Of a stretch of DNA of 23,120 nucleotides, positions 7,437 through 16,251 are shown piece by piece. This DNA is from Deltaproteobacteria bacterium (GTDB lineage: Bacteria; Bdellovibrionota_C; UBA2361; J135). A model generated the notes under the pieces. That model was given only the letters and a program-made list of their open reading frames with translations. It had not been told where the DNA came from and did no database searches. Each line of letters begins with the position of its first letter. The first letter of the stretch is position 1. The stretch spans positions 1-23,120 of the forward strand of contig JACKAH010000024.1 in NCBI GenBank assembly GCA_020635175.1, read 5' to 3'. Made by a program: the position numbers and the translations under genes.

Positions 7437-8597
7437 CTAATCAAGTGAAGCAAATGAGCTGCCTTGATCTTCTAATGCTTCAAATAGTCCATCGATTACA
7501 ATTGATTTAGCAAATACAGCTGTAGCTTCTCTTCCTGAAAGAACCTCTACATATGGAACAAGTTGATCCACTCTGTCTTTGATAATATCTCCCCAGCGAT
7601 TAAGCCCTCCTGCTAGAGCGCTTGCTGCGATAAATTCAGCACTATCACCAGATGCAAGCTCCGTAATTGCTCCTTCGTTTCCAATAAACTGAGTGCTTCT
7701 ACTTGCTGATAATCCTCTGGTAATTCCTTCAGCAGTTCCTACTGCAGTAGCTGCTCCAATTGCTTTACCAAGATGGTCTACTAAACCACCTTTCATACCT
7801 CTGATTCCATCCTCGCCAACGATCCATCCGTCAACTTTATAAGTCTGACGTTGTCCATCAGGTAAGCGGATACTTAGATCGGTAAGTCTAAATAAGGCAC
7901 GAGAATCAGGCAGAGAGCCTTGGGCTGCTGCAATTAATCTTGCCTCACCAAGTGGCAATCTCGATCCATCAGGCCCAACGATGTCATCATACAATTTAAA
8001 TACTACTGGATATGGAGTTCCATCTGTTGGTGCATTGACACCTGCTAGTAACTTAACTCGAACAGAATCACCAACTGCGATAAAGGCTGACTTTGCTCTC
8101 TCTGGAAGTGGAGGTGGTGCTGGCTCTTCATTCTGAACCCAAAGTGGCTCAAGATCAGCTGGAGGAGGTGCAAGTTCTACTCCTGCTCCAGAAGCATCAT
8201 CTATATCGATAGGTTGAGCACTTGTCCCGTACCCATTATTGCTACCTAGATCGCCTGAGTTCATTCTCTCTAAAATCTTAGTGAAGATAGCAGCAGTTTT
8301 GGCATCATAATCTGCAAAAGAACGGTCACGTTCGTCAGCGGTCAACTGAAGATCTTTGACCTGTTCTTGTAGGACTTTTACATCCTGACTGAAGGCTTGA
8401 ATGATATCTTGGTATGCTTCTGCTGTACCTGTACCGCCTGTTCCGAGCTCCGCAACGGCTTTCTTTTTAGTAGATTTACGCGGTGGTGGAGAGTTAAACA
8501 AGAACGCCAGCACAAGCACTACTAATACAGCAGTGATAATCTGTGTCTTGCGATCGTTTTGTAGCAGTACTACATAATCTTTGACTTTGTTTTTCAT
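7437..8597 (-). CDS. traB: TraB/VirB10-family core channel protein
   Basis: 386 residues. This inner-membrane-anchored protein spans the periplasm to the outer-membrane core. It has a short cytoplasmic N-terminus, one membrane helix (about 18-35, TQIITAVLVVLVLAFLF), a coiled coil (about 60-105), a Pro-rich stretch (APPPADLEP, EPAPPPLPER), and a C-terminal VirB10/TrbI-like beta domain from about 165. The domain includes GDSVRVKLLAGVNAP, LPLGEARLIAAAQGSL, RLTDLSIRLPDGQ and DGWIVGEDGIRGMKG, which closely follow F TraB. A Gly/Ala-rich hydrophobic region (GKAIGAATAVGTAEG) matches the antenna region. It lies between the traK-like and traV-like genes in the usual K-B-V order. Confidence 0.9.
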   Translation of the reverse strand: MKNKVKDYVVLLQNDRKTQIITAVLVVLVLAFLFNSPPPRKSTKKKAVAELGTGGTGTAEAYQDIIQAFSQDVKVLQEQVKDLQLTADERDRSFADYDAKTAAIFTKILERMNSGDLGSNNGYGTSAQPIDIDDASGAGVELAPPPADLEPLWVQNEEPAPPPLPERAKSAFIAVGDSVRVKLLAGVNAPTDGTPYPVVFKLYDDIVGPDGSRLPLGEARLIAAAQGSLPDSRALFRLTDLSIRLPDGQRQTYKVDGWIVGEDGIRGMKGGLVDHLGKAIGAATAVGTAEGITRGLSASRSTQFIGNEGAITELASGDSAEFIAASALAGGLNRWGDIIKDRVDQLVPYVEVLSGREATAVFAKSIVIDGLFEALEDQGSSFASLD

Positions 8598-8605
8598 CTT
8601 GCTGC

Positions 8606-9400
8606 CTATCGTGCTCTCGTTACAATGTAAATTTTTGCTTTATCCTTGCTTGCAATCTGTTGTTCAACATTTAATGGTCGTGGAGCCATCTCAAATGTTG
8701 ATGCACTCACCGCTCTCGTTCCATCAAGACGGAAAGTAGCAGGGTTAATTTTTTGTGTTTGGTCAAGCAGGTTCTCTGCATTGATTACGTATCCCCAAAG
8801 ATCTGGTCCAATAAAGATACTGTCAATTTCAGCTCGCATAGCACCATCATCTAGCACTAACTGGCCTTTGTACTTCTCGCTTCTTCTGTATCCAGCGATA
8901 CTTGACTTGCCAAACTCAGCTACAAGAACCATTTCACGCATCAGACCACTTATCTTAGATGGAGGAGCGTATTCAAATTGCTTTTCTTTGTAAGCTGGGT
9001 CTTCTTCCTTTGCTGGTAGGACAATTGAACCACGATTATCGTTAATGTTTAGAAAGTCATCACGCGGACTATCCTTAGTTGCACGCTTAGCTCTAATTGA
9101 GTAAGAACGACCATCTTCAAGACGAACAATAAATGCTTCACCGTTTGTAGTGATTTTTTGGTTAGCAAAGACAACAAGAGAGCTATCCTTTTTGTCGAGT
9201 ACGAGAGTTGAGTCTTTTCTTTTGTGACCACCAGCAATGACCGATGGAAACTCGACTTGTGTTGGTTCCCCAGGGTTCAAGTACACATCAATTTCGCCAG
9301 CAGTACTATCGACATCAACATCTCTAGCGAATGCAGGAGAGACGCTCTGAAGCAAGAACGCCACGCTCAGTGTTGTTGCTATTTGAATTAATCTTTTCAT
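8606..9400 (-). CDS. traK: TraK/VirB9-like secretin-like core protein
   Basis: 264 residues. A Sec signal peptide (cleavage near AFA|R) is followed by an N-terminal beta domain (EIDVYLNPGEPTQVEFPSV) typical of TraK, in which 'PGEPTQVEFP' is a family-like signature. A C-terminal beta domain runs from about 140 to the end (MREMVLVAEFGKSSIAGYR, DLWGYVINAENLLDQTQKI, RLDGTRAVSA). TraK forms the outer-membrane ring with TraV and TraB. It is followed after 8 nt by traB, and preceded by the TraE-like gene, preserving the E-K-B-V order of F-like transfer operons. Confidence 0.85.
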   Translation of the reverse strand: MKRLIQIATTLSVAFLLQSVSPAFARDVDVDSTAGEIDVYLNPGEPTQVEFPSVIAGGHKRKDSTLVLDKKDSSLVVFANQKITTNGEAFIVRLEDGRSYSIRAKRATKDSPRDDFLNINDNRGSIVLPAKEEDPAYKEKQFEYAPPSKISGLMREMVLVAEFGKSSIAGYRRSEKYKGQLVLDDGAMRAEIDSIFIGPDLWGYVINAENLLDQTQKINPATFRLDGTRAVSASTFEMAPRPLNVEQQIASKDKAKIYIVTRAR

Positions 9401-9421
9401 AATGCTGCCTTGTCCTTCAAA

Positions 9422-10066
9422 CTATTTCTCTAAATTCTTTAAGACTACGTTCGTAATTACAATTCCATATTTGTTAAAAGTATTTTTTGGTATCGTTGAC
9501 ATCGTAATTGTGAATGAAGTTTGAACTACAGGCATCTCTTTGCCTGCAATAATCTTATATCGATCCCCGACTAAGGTAAGTTCAACACTTCTACCTTTTC
9601 TCTCGATCTTAGTTTTAGTTGGATCAACAAAGAATATCTGCGTACGCTTTGTGTTCTCGATTGCGCGAATCTCTGTGTTCAACATTTCAGAATCAAAGCG
9701 TTGAATCATCTTGCTCCAAAGCATTTTACGAGCTTCCTCAAACTGTCTACGTGCAACAGCTGGTTGATAAGTCGCAATTAGATTTATGTAGTCAGTAGAA
9801 AAATCTATGAATTCACTATCTGGAATCTCTTGTGCTGTATACATCCCAGGCAAAGGTTTCGCTGGAACATTCAAAGTTACGCTTCTAGTGCTCCATAGTA
9901 CTAGACAAAATATAATTGAAATGAAAGTTGCTGGAATTTGTAAGAGCGCAATTGAACGCCAAAGTAGAGCTTGCTCTTTGTGACTTTCCCAAAGACGAAT
10001 CGTATCGTTGTCACTAAGTGTTCTTCTTAATTCTGTTTCTTTTACTAAGTTTGAAACCTTACTCAT
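9422..10066 (-). CDS. traE: TraE/VirB8-like inner-membrane protein
   Basis: 214 residues. A cytoplasmic N-terminus of about 30 residues is followed by one membrane helix (about 33-59, RSIALLQIPATFISIIFCLVLW) and a periplasmic NTF2-like domain (FIDFSTDYINLIATYQPAVARRQFEEARKML; EIRAIENTKRTQIFFVDPTKTKIERKG). The last strand region (VVQTSFTITMSTIPKNTFNKYGIVITNV) fits TraE. TraE/VirB8 proteins link the inner-membrane platform to the core complex. DotI/IcmL of I-type systems shares the fold and is a possible alternative name. The Shine-Dalgarno (GGGGAGG) is strong and partly overlaps the gap to the preceding TraL-like gene. Confidence 0.82.
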   Translation of the reverse strand: MSKVSNLVKETELRRTLSDNDTIRLWESHKEQALLWRSIALLQIPATFISIIFCLVLWSTRSVTLNVPAKPLPGMYTAQEIPDSEFIDFSTDYINLIATYQPAVARRQFEEARKMLWSKMIQRFDSEMLNTEIRAIENTKRTQIFFVDPTKTKIERKGRSVELTLVGDRYKIIAGKEMPVVQTSFTITMSTIPKNTFNKYGIVITNVVLKNLEK

Positions 10067-10075
10067 AACCTCCCC

Positions 10076-10498
10076 TTATTGTCTGACCACTCTTGGTGTA
10101 AAACTTGGAGCCTCAACAGGACTATCTACATCTAAGATTACCTGATCTAGTTGTAAAACTTCATATTGCTTACGTTCGCTTAGTCCTCTAATTGGAGAAC
10201 CACTCCAAACAGGTTGAAGCTTTGATGCAGCTGGTAAGCCTGGCGGAGGAAATCCCATTAAAGTAGTAATGAAGTTTCGTAAGCCTCTGTCTTCGTCAGG
10301 AAATGATTTTCTTAGAGAAGCGAGCAAAAATGTTGTTGCTAACCAAAGCAACATTAATAGCGGCATCGACCGACTTACTTTCTCAGTCAATTCTGAAGCA
10401 AGGATAAAGGTAATGAATCCTGACATCCATTCTGGTAGCGTTGCACCTGCAAAGCTCCAGTCCTCATTCAATGCTACAATAACTTCACCGTTGTCCAT
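10076..10498 (-). CDS. traL: TraL-like small membrane protein
   Basis: 140 residues. A hydrophobic/amphipathic stretch (about 21-35) and a clear membrane helix (about 45-61, MPLLMLLWLATTFLLASL) are followed by LRKSFPDEDRGLRNFITTLMGFPPPGLPA and a polar C-terminal tail. The short hydrophobic body plus the position directly before TraE match TraL (or the TIGR03750-type protein of ICE systems), an inner-membrane partner of TraE. The tail of about 60 residues (90-140) is an extension beyond F TraL, which is about 90 residues. The Shine-Dalgarno is weak (AGAGC about 11 nt upstream). Confidence 0.6.
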   Translation of the reverse strand: MDNGEVIVALNEDWSFAGATLPEWMSGFITFILASELTEKVSRSMPLLMLLWLATTFLLASLRKSFPDEDRGLRNFITTLMGFPPPGLPAASKLQPVWSGSPIRGLSERKQYEVLQLDQVILDVDSPVEAPSFTPRVVRQ

Positions 10499-10562
10499 TT
10501 TGCTTCTGCTCTAAAAACAAAAATACTGAAAAAGACTACTACTTTACTGTTATTACTAAGGA

Positions 10563-10982
10563 TTACTTATTAGTTACATTAAGTAGTGTTGAGTCTCCCT
10601 CAAGCTTAATACCTCCACGAGTTACTCGCTGCTGTGGCGCTAATACTCGCTCTAAATCTTCTGCTCTTGCGCTCAAAGTGCTTCTAAATTCTTCAGTATC
10701 TAAAACTACATCTGGTCTAGCTAAGCGTCGCGCTTTGTCAAAAGCTCTAATGGCTTCAATAAGATGCGCTCGTGAACGAGCATAATATCCCATTGCCGTC
10801 GCCAGTGTTTCGCCGCTAGCTTCCTCTATCCCTGTGCCTTTATTGGCAAATTTTGGTTTCATTGAGGCTCGTTCTGCATTAAGTGCTTCTTCGCCATCAG
10901 CATGTACAGAGCTGACCATTCCAACTGATGCAACTAGAGCTGTCAGGCATAAAACCTGTAACAACTTGATTTTTAAACACAT
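10563..10982 (-). CDS. Small exported protein of unknown function
   Basis: 139 residues. A Sec signal peptide (cleavage near VHA|D, about residue 29) is followed by an entirely helical-looking, charged mature protein (LATAMGYYARSRAHLIEAIRAFDKARRLA; EFRSTLSARAEDLERVL), possibly a helical hairpin or coiled coil, with no Cys in the mature part. GGAG lies about 10 nt before the ATG. The gene follows a 122-bp gap that contains alternative hairpins and leads the traL-E-K-B-V-C block, so it may mark an internal transcription boundary. A periplasmic accessory role is inferred only from context. Confidence 0.6.
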   Translation of the reverse strand: MCLKIKLLQVLCLTALVASVGMVSSVHADGEEALNAERASMKPKFANKGTGIEEASGETLATAMGYYARSRAHLIEAIRAFDKARRLARPDVVLDTEEFRSTLSARAEDLERVLAPQQRVTRGGIKLEGDSTLLNVTNK

Positions 10983-10998
10983 AATTGTCTATCTCCGC

Positions 10999-11024
10999 AA
11001 AAATAGGCCAAGCCTATAAGGCTT
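10999..11024 (-). promoter_or_regulatory. Possible attenuator: two mutually exclusive hairpins before the traL-C block
   Basis: On the minus strand, the hairpin AAGCC-TTATA-GGCTT (11024-11010) overlaps a second hairpin, TAGGC-TTG-GCCTA (11016-11004), which is followed directly by five T residues (11003-10999). The second looks like a small intrinsic terminator. Pairing in the first would block it. They lie between the TraG-like stop and the Shine-Dalgarno of the next gene. The stems are only 5 bp, so this is a candidate only. Confidence 0.3.
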
Positions 11025-11104
11025 TCCTAATGAATCCCATAATTCTATTGCACAAAAGTATTCCTGCAACGTTATGCAGCAAACACATTAAAGTGTTATG
11101 TCCA

Positions 11105-13222
11105 TTAAAAGCCTTTTCTCCCATGTGGCAGAATAGACTTAGCTGGGAGGTTTGATTTAAGTCCCATCCTCTGAGGACTATTTAGATATTGAGGCCATGC
11201 TCCAGAGTCAGCAAACCCAAGAGAGTTGTTAAGCCATCTATCAAAAGCGAGAGCGCCAAGGGCAGTTTGTAACGTATCGACAGGATCTAATAAGTCTCCT
11301 GTCTGATAGACCCCTGGATGTCCGCCTAACATGGCATAATATTGACCTTTATCTAGACCAACTGAAACTCCTGCAACCTTATCTCCAGCTACAGCACCAA
11401 AAGCTGTCCCAAAAATTGTACCGAGTCCTGGTGCCAACAAAGTTCCTATTCCAGCACCGAAAGCAGCACTGACTGCACTCGCGTCTCGAATCTTACTTTG
11501 ACGCTCAATCTCAGCATCCCTCATCAGCTTGTCTTGAACTGCTGCAGCTTTTCTTTCTGTAGCACCCTCAGCTTTGCTTCTCATCGAATCTGTATATGCA
11601 TTTAATGCAGAGGCTCTACCCCATAGGAAAAATATCCCAGTTATGACCGGTATCGATACTGTAGTAAAAGCAATCATGTAGTTGATAAGACCAGCATTAA
11701 AATCTGGGTCTACATCTGAAAAGGCTTGGTAGACTGCTTCGTGAAGGAAGTTTACGTCTCTAAGCCTTTCTACTATGTTATTTGAAAAGCTTGAGATGCT
11801 ACCATCAGTTCCGACGTACTGATTTTGCATGACGTTATCGTGCAGCATGCCTTTATGAATTACCTGCTCAGACATAATTGCAGAGAGCAAGCTTACTACG
11901 TGAAACATGATATCCCAGCTCTTTACCCAGGCCCATGCACCTGCCCAAGTAAATAAAGCAGAGTGAAATCCAGGTAAAAGAGTCACTATGCAGACAAACG
12001 GATAAGCAATAGCTAGCAGATATAATAGTGTACCTTGAATATATGGCACTGCCTGAGCAAAGAACACAGCTTGGCTTTGAGCCGTCTCTTTCTCCATGAA
12101 GCCAACAATTGCTGAAGCGATTCCTTCGGCCTCTTTTGCTGTTTCGGTATTTGCAGAGTTGCCTTGAGTAACGTTGAGATAGTTTAAAGTATCCATCTCG
12201 TTACGTACCATATAGCTTCCAACCAACTTTCTAAGAGAAGAAGGATCAGAAGCTAGCATCTGTAATGACCATTGAGGAAGTAAGTCTCTGCCCAGCGCAG
12301 ATTTACACTCATCATCAGCACCTGCGGCTTTGCAGATAGCTTGGTTTCTAAGCTCTGCTTCTACTTCAAGAGCTCTCCAAACAGATACAGAAAATTCATA
12401 ACAGTTCGTTGAGTCGGAAGCGCCCCATGAAAGGTTTGTAATTGCTCCCCAAGCATCAGTTCTACATAGGTCTACTGGGATATCTTCATATGGCGTCATG
12501 ATACCAACTGACCATTGAGCATATACCATGTTATGCTCGCACAGTTTTCTTACAACTGTTTCTGGAACATCACCGACCATTCTATTTTTAAGAGCACCTT
12601 CTAGCTCTGTAATATCAGTGTCAGTCCACGCTTCAGGTTCTTGCAGCTTTGTGATCTGCATCATCGGGGTACATTGTGGCCCCATTGCAATTCGCATAGC
12701 TTCTCTAATTTGCGGACTCTGAATAAACGAGCTAAGCATTCCCTCCTGGATATTAGCTTTCGCGAAAAGTCTAGTAGCAGGATCTTGTACAATAGAAGAC
12801 AAAAGTCCTGTTAAATTTTGAACAGTGCTGCTAACCACAGCATCCCACATTACATATAATGTTGCTGGCCCTTGATCAGAGCCCCCCGTCGTCACAGCGG
12901 CGCTATTATCACTAAACTGATATAGCCAGTCTCGCTCCTGTATGACAGTCCCAGCGTACTGCCAGTTCACATTGACTTCATCGACTCGGGTAAACGTAGT
13001 TATATGCCAAATTGCAGGACCCATGATTAACCAGAGGCCAGTCTTATAGTCTCCAAACACTGCAACGCTTATAAAGAAGCCAATTGCACCAATAAGGAAG
13101 ATAAAGATAGCTAGGTTTCCAATCGGATTATTGAGCATAGCGTCAAGTAGGTGAGCTTGCGTGTGCTCTCCACTTAATTGCATCGTTGCGCCTACTAATG
13201 TTGATACCGATCCCGTTGCCAT
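11105..13222 (-). CDS. traG: TraG-like (N-terminal domain) polytopic inner-membrane protein
   Basis: 705 residues. The N-terminus has a membrane region (about 35-75, IGNLAIFIFLIGAIGFFISVAVFG then GLWLIMGPAIWHITTF). It is followed by a large periplasmic stretch with six Cys, and a cluster of hydrophobic helices at about 385-450 (IQGTLLYLLAIAYPFVCIVTLLPG; AWAWVKSWDIMFHVVSLLSAIM) and about 530 (SIPVITGIFFLWG). A Gly/Ala-rich region (AAFGAGIGTLLAPGLGTIFGTAFG) lies near 595-615. This is the pattern of TraG_N proteins, the functional counterparts of VirB6 that also act in mating-pair stabilisation. It is shorter than F TraG (938 residues), as in ICE-type versions that lack the long C-terminal domain. 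It lies 22 nt after the upstream gene, and its Shine-Dalgarno is weak. Confidence 0.8.
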   Translation of the reverse strand: MATGSVSTLVGATMQLSGEHTQAHLLDAMLNNPIGNLAIFIFLIGAIGFFISVAVFGDYKTGLWLIMGPAIWHITTFTRVDEVNVNWQYAGTVIQERDWLYQFSDNSAAVTTGGSDQGPATLYVMWDAVVSSTVQNLTGLLSSIVQDPATRLFAKANIQEGMLSSFIQSPQIREAMRIAMGPQCTPMMQITKLQEPEAWTDTDITELEGALKNRMVGDVPETVVRKLCEHNMVYAQWSVGIMTPYEDIPVDLCRTDAWGAITNLSWGASDSTNCYEFSVSVWRALEVEAELRNQAICKAAGADDECKSALGRDLLPQWSLQMLASDPSSLRKLVGSYMVRNEMDTLNYLNVTQGNSANTETAKEAEGIASAIVGFMEKETAQSQAVFFAQAVPYIQGTLLYLLAIAYPFVCIVTLLPGFHSALFTWAGAWAWVKSWDIMFHVVSLLSAIMSEQVIHKGMLHDNVMQNQYVGTDGSISSFSNNIVERLRDVNFLHEAVYQAFSDVDPDFNAGLINYMIAFTTVSIPVITGIFFLWGRASALNAYTDSMRSKAEGATERKAAAVQDKLMRDAEIERQSKIRDASAVSAAFGAGIGTLLAPGLGTIFGTAFGAVAGDKVAGVSVGLDKGQYYAMLGGHPGVYQTGDLLDPVDTLQTALGALAFDRWLNNSLGFADSGAWPQYLNSPQRMGLKSNLPAKSILPHGRKGF

Positions 13223-13244
13223 TTATGCTTTCATTAAAAAAATT

Positions 13245-14681
13245 TTAAGATGCATCCTCTCCAAACTCATTGGGCAAACCGCTGCCAAATACGTTTATGC
13301 TTTTAAATTTCTGTGTTCTATCACTTAGTGCTTTTGCAGCAGCTAGGTGACTTTCTGAAAATCTAAACCTAGCTTTCTCTCCAGTTTTAACTATATTGTC
13401 GAATACCATGCGTTGCTTCTCTGTAATCTTCATCTGTTCGATTACTTCTTGCCTTGCGCCACAAACAGCATCTACTCGTTCTCTCCAATTCTGCTTTTCC
13501 ATGGCGGAAGCTATACTTGCGCCAGCTTCTCTTAGCGCTATCTCGGCTTCTGAGCATGTTAGGTCAACAAGTGCGCTTGCCTTTTCCATCGCCCACCAGT
13601 TAACAACTTCTGGTCTGAATTTAGTTGGATCGTATCCATCCTCAATCGCCGCTATTAGTTCCTGATCAGCTTTTGCGTTTGGCCCGATTGAAATTGCTAG
13701 AATGTCATCTGTGGAAAGGTTGTAGGCACCACCATCAGTTGGCTGTTTCTTAATCACACTGTCAACTTTTGCTAAAGTGTCTTGGTATTCATCCCACCAA
13801 ACCTCGCGTGTAGAGAATGATGGAGGTACAATTACTCTCTCGTAAGTGCTGTAGGTTCCATATGAGTTTGTTTCGTGAGCAACAGGGCACAACGAAATAT
13901 CACCAAACTGTGCTCTCATTCTAAGTGCAACCTCTCCTGAGTATCCGAACATTGCAAGTGAGCTCCAATCACAGCCATCAACGCCGATAGCATCTCTTGA
14001 GGCTAAATACTTAAGTGTATTAATTTGCGCACGACAATATGCTACGGCAGATTGATAATCTCCAGGTGTAGCACCAGTCCCATAAGAGAAACCTCCTGTA
14101 ATTGAGTCACCAGATATTCCCATCGTGTTTAGGGCCACACATCGATCTAAGTCTGCTTCAGCCTCTGGGTTTCTATTAGGAAGTCCATTTCGATGAGTTA
14201 ATTCAATTTGACGATCTCTTTGAAAGCTTGCGATCTTATCAGCTTGCAATCTGTGTAAGTTCATGCCAGTTGCTGCAAGAGTTGGATCTTGAAGCATTAA
14301 AAGCTGCAAAGAACTTCCAACAGCTAAACCAAACCTGTCTGTAAATGTATTCCAAGTAGTGCCATTATCTAAATAGCCGGCGGCTATTGCGGCTTTGTTA
14401 AGTCGAGTAAAACTCTCATAAGGCATGACCGTAGTTGAAGTGAGATCTGTTTCGTCGTGTGAGAGGTATCCTGAACCTGGTTCTGTATCCCTGTAGCGTG
14501 GGTTAATAACTGGATGGGTGCCCTGGCCGAGAGAGCGATAGTGCACAATTCCTTCCTTGTTAAGCCCTTCACGAATCTGATCATCACGCTCATCACGTAA
14601 CGGCTCAAGTTCAGGCGGAAGTGCATAGCTGCACTTAAATGCAAACAGTATTGATATGGTTAATAGAAAAATATTTCTCAT
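13245..14681 (-). CDS. Exported Cys-containing protein in TraH/PFL_4711 position
   Basis: 478 residues. The signal peptide is cleaved near SYA|LPP. The mature protein is largely soluble with six Cys (DRCVAL, AYCRAQ, DGCDWS, SLCPVA, LTCSEA, AVCGAR), consistent with disulfide bonding in the periplasm, and a Glu/Lys-rich helical C-terminal third. Its position between the TraU-like and TraG-like genes matches TraH in F-like systems, or the PFL_4711-type protein in ICE (MPF_G) systems. I did not recognise a decisive motif of either. Its start overlaps the preceding stop as TAATG (translational coupling). It is probably needed for pilus assembly together with TraU and TraG, by analogy. Confidence 0.6.
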   Translation of the reverse strand: MRNIFLLTISILFAFKCSYALPPELEPLRDERDDQIREGLNKEGIVHYRSLGQGTHPVINPRYRDTEPGSGYLSHDETDLTSTTVMPYESFTRLNKAAIAAGYLDNGTTWNTFTDRFGLAVGSSLQLLMLQDPTLAATGMNLHRLQADKIASFQRDRQIELTHRNGLPNRNPEAEADLDRCVALNTMGISGDSITGGFSYGTGATPGDYQSAVAYCRAQINTLKYLASRDAIGVDGCDWSSLAMFGYSGEVALRMRAQFGDISLCPVAHETNSYGTYSTYERVIVPPSFSTREVWWDEYQDTLAKVDSVIKKQPTDGGAYNLSTDDILAISIGPNAKADQELIAAIEDGYDPTKFRPEVVNWWAMEKASALVDLTCSEAEIALREAGASIASAMEKQNWRERVDAVCGARQEVIEQMKITEKQRMVFDNIVKTGEKARFRFSESHLAAAKALSDRTQKFKSINVFGSGLPNEFGEDAS

Positions 14682-15187
14682 TACTGTTTCGCTGAAACTT
14701 TATCCTCGTTATTAACTGCTTCAAGTCGAGCTTTTGTAATCATTTCTTCCAGTGCAGCTGTTCTTTGTAATACTTTTTCTTGATAGGCCAGCCAGTCTTT
14801 AGCAAAAGTATATGCCGCTTGCTTATCTCCCTCTTCGTAAGCCTGTATCATCTTTTTAAATGGCTCAGGCGCATCAGGGTTGATGCCGATTTCGCTATCT
14901 GTTGCTGCTGCTTCGTTTGCAGGCTGCTCAAGCGCAACGTTATCTAGCTCGTCCTCTGGGATAAGAGCCTTGCGTTTTGCGTAATAGCTCATTCGAGGTG
15001 TTCTAATCGAGAGGCCGGGTTGTACCGCAGTATTGTCTTCGCAGTAGAAACAGTTTGCGATGTTGTTCTCAAAGAACCTGCCTGGGCCTTCTGCGTGAAC
15101 TGTTAAGTAAAGAAAGAATATGTTTGCGAAGAATATCGCCGCAAGCAATGTAACTTTCTTTTTTGTATTTTCTTCTAGTAACAACAT
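14681..15187 (-). CDS. Small exported protein with CxxC motif
   Basis: 168 residues from ATG 15187, chosen because it gives a proper signal peptide (KKKVTLLAAIFFANIFFLYLTVHA|E). The frame is open further upstream inside the TraU-like gene, but those starts add a stretch that reads as antisense-type noise. The mature N-terminus carries N-CFYC-E, a CxxC pair at residues 46 and 49. The rest is polar and helical (FKKMIQAYEEGDKQAAYTFAKDWLAYQEKV). The gene overlaps the TraU-like gene by 13 nt and the next gene by one base. A CxxC beside two Cys-rich exported neighbours suggests redox chemistry or metal binding, but no thioredoxin fold is evident. The Shine-Dalgarno is weak, so expression may depend on coupling. 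Confidence 0.6.
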   Translation of the reverse strand: MLLLEENTKKKVTLLAAIFFANIFFLYLTVHAEGPGRFFENNIANCFYCEDNTAVQPGLSIRTPRMSYYAKRKALIPEDELDNVALEQPANEAAATDSEIGINPDAPEPFKKMIQAYEEGDKQAAYTFAKDWLAYQEKVLQRTAALEEMITKARLEAVNNEDKVSAKQ

Positions 15188-16251
15188 TCGTGGTACTGCC
15201 AATGAATATAAACATGATGGTTTTCTTTGCCGGGACTGTTTAATCCTGTAGCCCAGTGTGCTGGATTCTCTCCCATAGCAAAGCATGAAGACTTACTTGG
15301 ATAGTAAGCTTGAAATCTGTCTTTTGAGTCGTTGAATGAATGAGATTGACTTCCAACGTACCCCTCTAGTTCTCTACTAAGAGCGTAAGGTGCAAGCTCA
15401 ATTGCTTTTCGAGAATTTAAGGCACGGCCAACAGCAGGATCAGGTGCATAGCTTTGTCCGTTAAGTGGCCAGATCTTCCCACCCCAACTAGAAGCACAAG
15501 TTTTAGTAGCAACAAGATAGTCAAGACCACTAATTGAGCCTGTATTAACTAATCCAGGATCCATTTTGCCATTAATTACGTTTGCAGCAGCGCATTGCAT
15601 TGGGCTTATGTCATATGCTCCTGGTAGTGCATCAGATGTGTATTCTGGAATCCTCCAAAGCGCTTGATTTGGATATACGTCAGTTTTAAATGGATCGTAC
15701 TCATCCCAAGTTGTGCAGTAACTCGGTAAGAATGAAAGAATTAGGGGTGAGTAGTCACTATCGGTAGACCAAAGGTGTGCTTCGCTATTTGTAACATTTT
15801 GGTCGTCTTGCATACGCAAGCCTGAGCGTCTTCTTTGGTTTGGAGCAATTGAAATTGGTGCACGCCCAACATAGTCAGCTGCGTCTTGATACCACTTTTC
15901 ATAATCTGAGTAGAGGTCAGAATAATTTAACGGATCTTCAAAGCGAGATTCACCGACGTTTGGAACGTTTTCAACAAACTGAACTGGAAGTCTAAATCCC
16001 CATTTGATTTTAACTGAAGTTCCGTCATAACAGAATCCGGCAATATGTAAATTCACACATTCTATTTCTAATTCTTGATGCAAGCCTAGCATCACCCAGT
16101 TAAGTTCGTAGCCAGCATCTCCGTCTAGATATTGTGGAACCCCTGCAGGGATGTGCGAGTCGATATCCCAAGCACAGGCATAGGTAAGTGCTAGTGCGCT
16201 TGTGGCAGTTAAAAGGAGAACTGTTTTTAGTAGCTTTCGAAGCTTTTGCAT
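15175..16251 (-). CDS. traU: TraU-like (PFL_4710-type) exported protein
   Basis: 358 residues. The signal peptide is MQKLRKLLK followed by a hydrophobic core, cleaved near ACA|W. The mature protein has eight Cys, including a terminal CC pair (HECCY), aromatic-rich segments, and a C-terminal HHVYIHWQYHECC that matches the Trp-containing, CC-ending tail of TraU and of the ICE homologues. The early EIECVNL and IAGFCYD segments also resemble the family. TraU proteins are periplasmic and needed mainly for DNA transfer rather than pilus formation in F. The gene is preceded by a 128-bp gap with an inverted repeat and has a weak Shine-Dalgarno. Confidence 0.75.
   Translation of the reverse strand: MQKLRKLLKTVLLLTATSALALTYACAWDIDSHIPAGVPQYLDGDAGYELNWVMLGLHQELEIECVNLHIAGFCYDGTSVKIKWGFRLPVQFVENVPNVGESRFEDPLNYSDLYSDYEKWYQDAADYVGRAPISIAPNQRRRSGLRMQDDQNVTNSEAHLWSTDSDYSPLILSFLPSYCTTWDEYDPFKTDVYPNQALWRIPEYTSDALPGAYDISPMQCAAANVINGKMDPGLVNTGSISGLDYLVATKTCASSWGGKIWPLNGQSYAPDPAVGRALNSRKAIELAPYALSRELEGYVGSQSHSFNDSKDRFQAYYPSKSSCFAMGENPAHWATGLNSPGKENHHVYIHWQYHECCY

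Noticed and set aside
8646..8993. 115-codon plus-strand open frame over the TraK-like gene
   Set aside because: It lies antisense to a strong family match, with no ribosome binding site and no recognisable domain.
14681..15286. A 201-aa version of the CxxC protein starting inside the TraU-like gene
   Set aside because: The first 33 residues overlap the TraU-like gene and are not signal-like. The ATG at 15187 gives a proper signal peptide.
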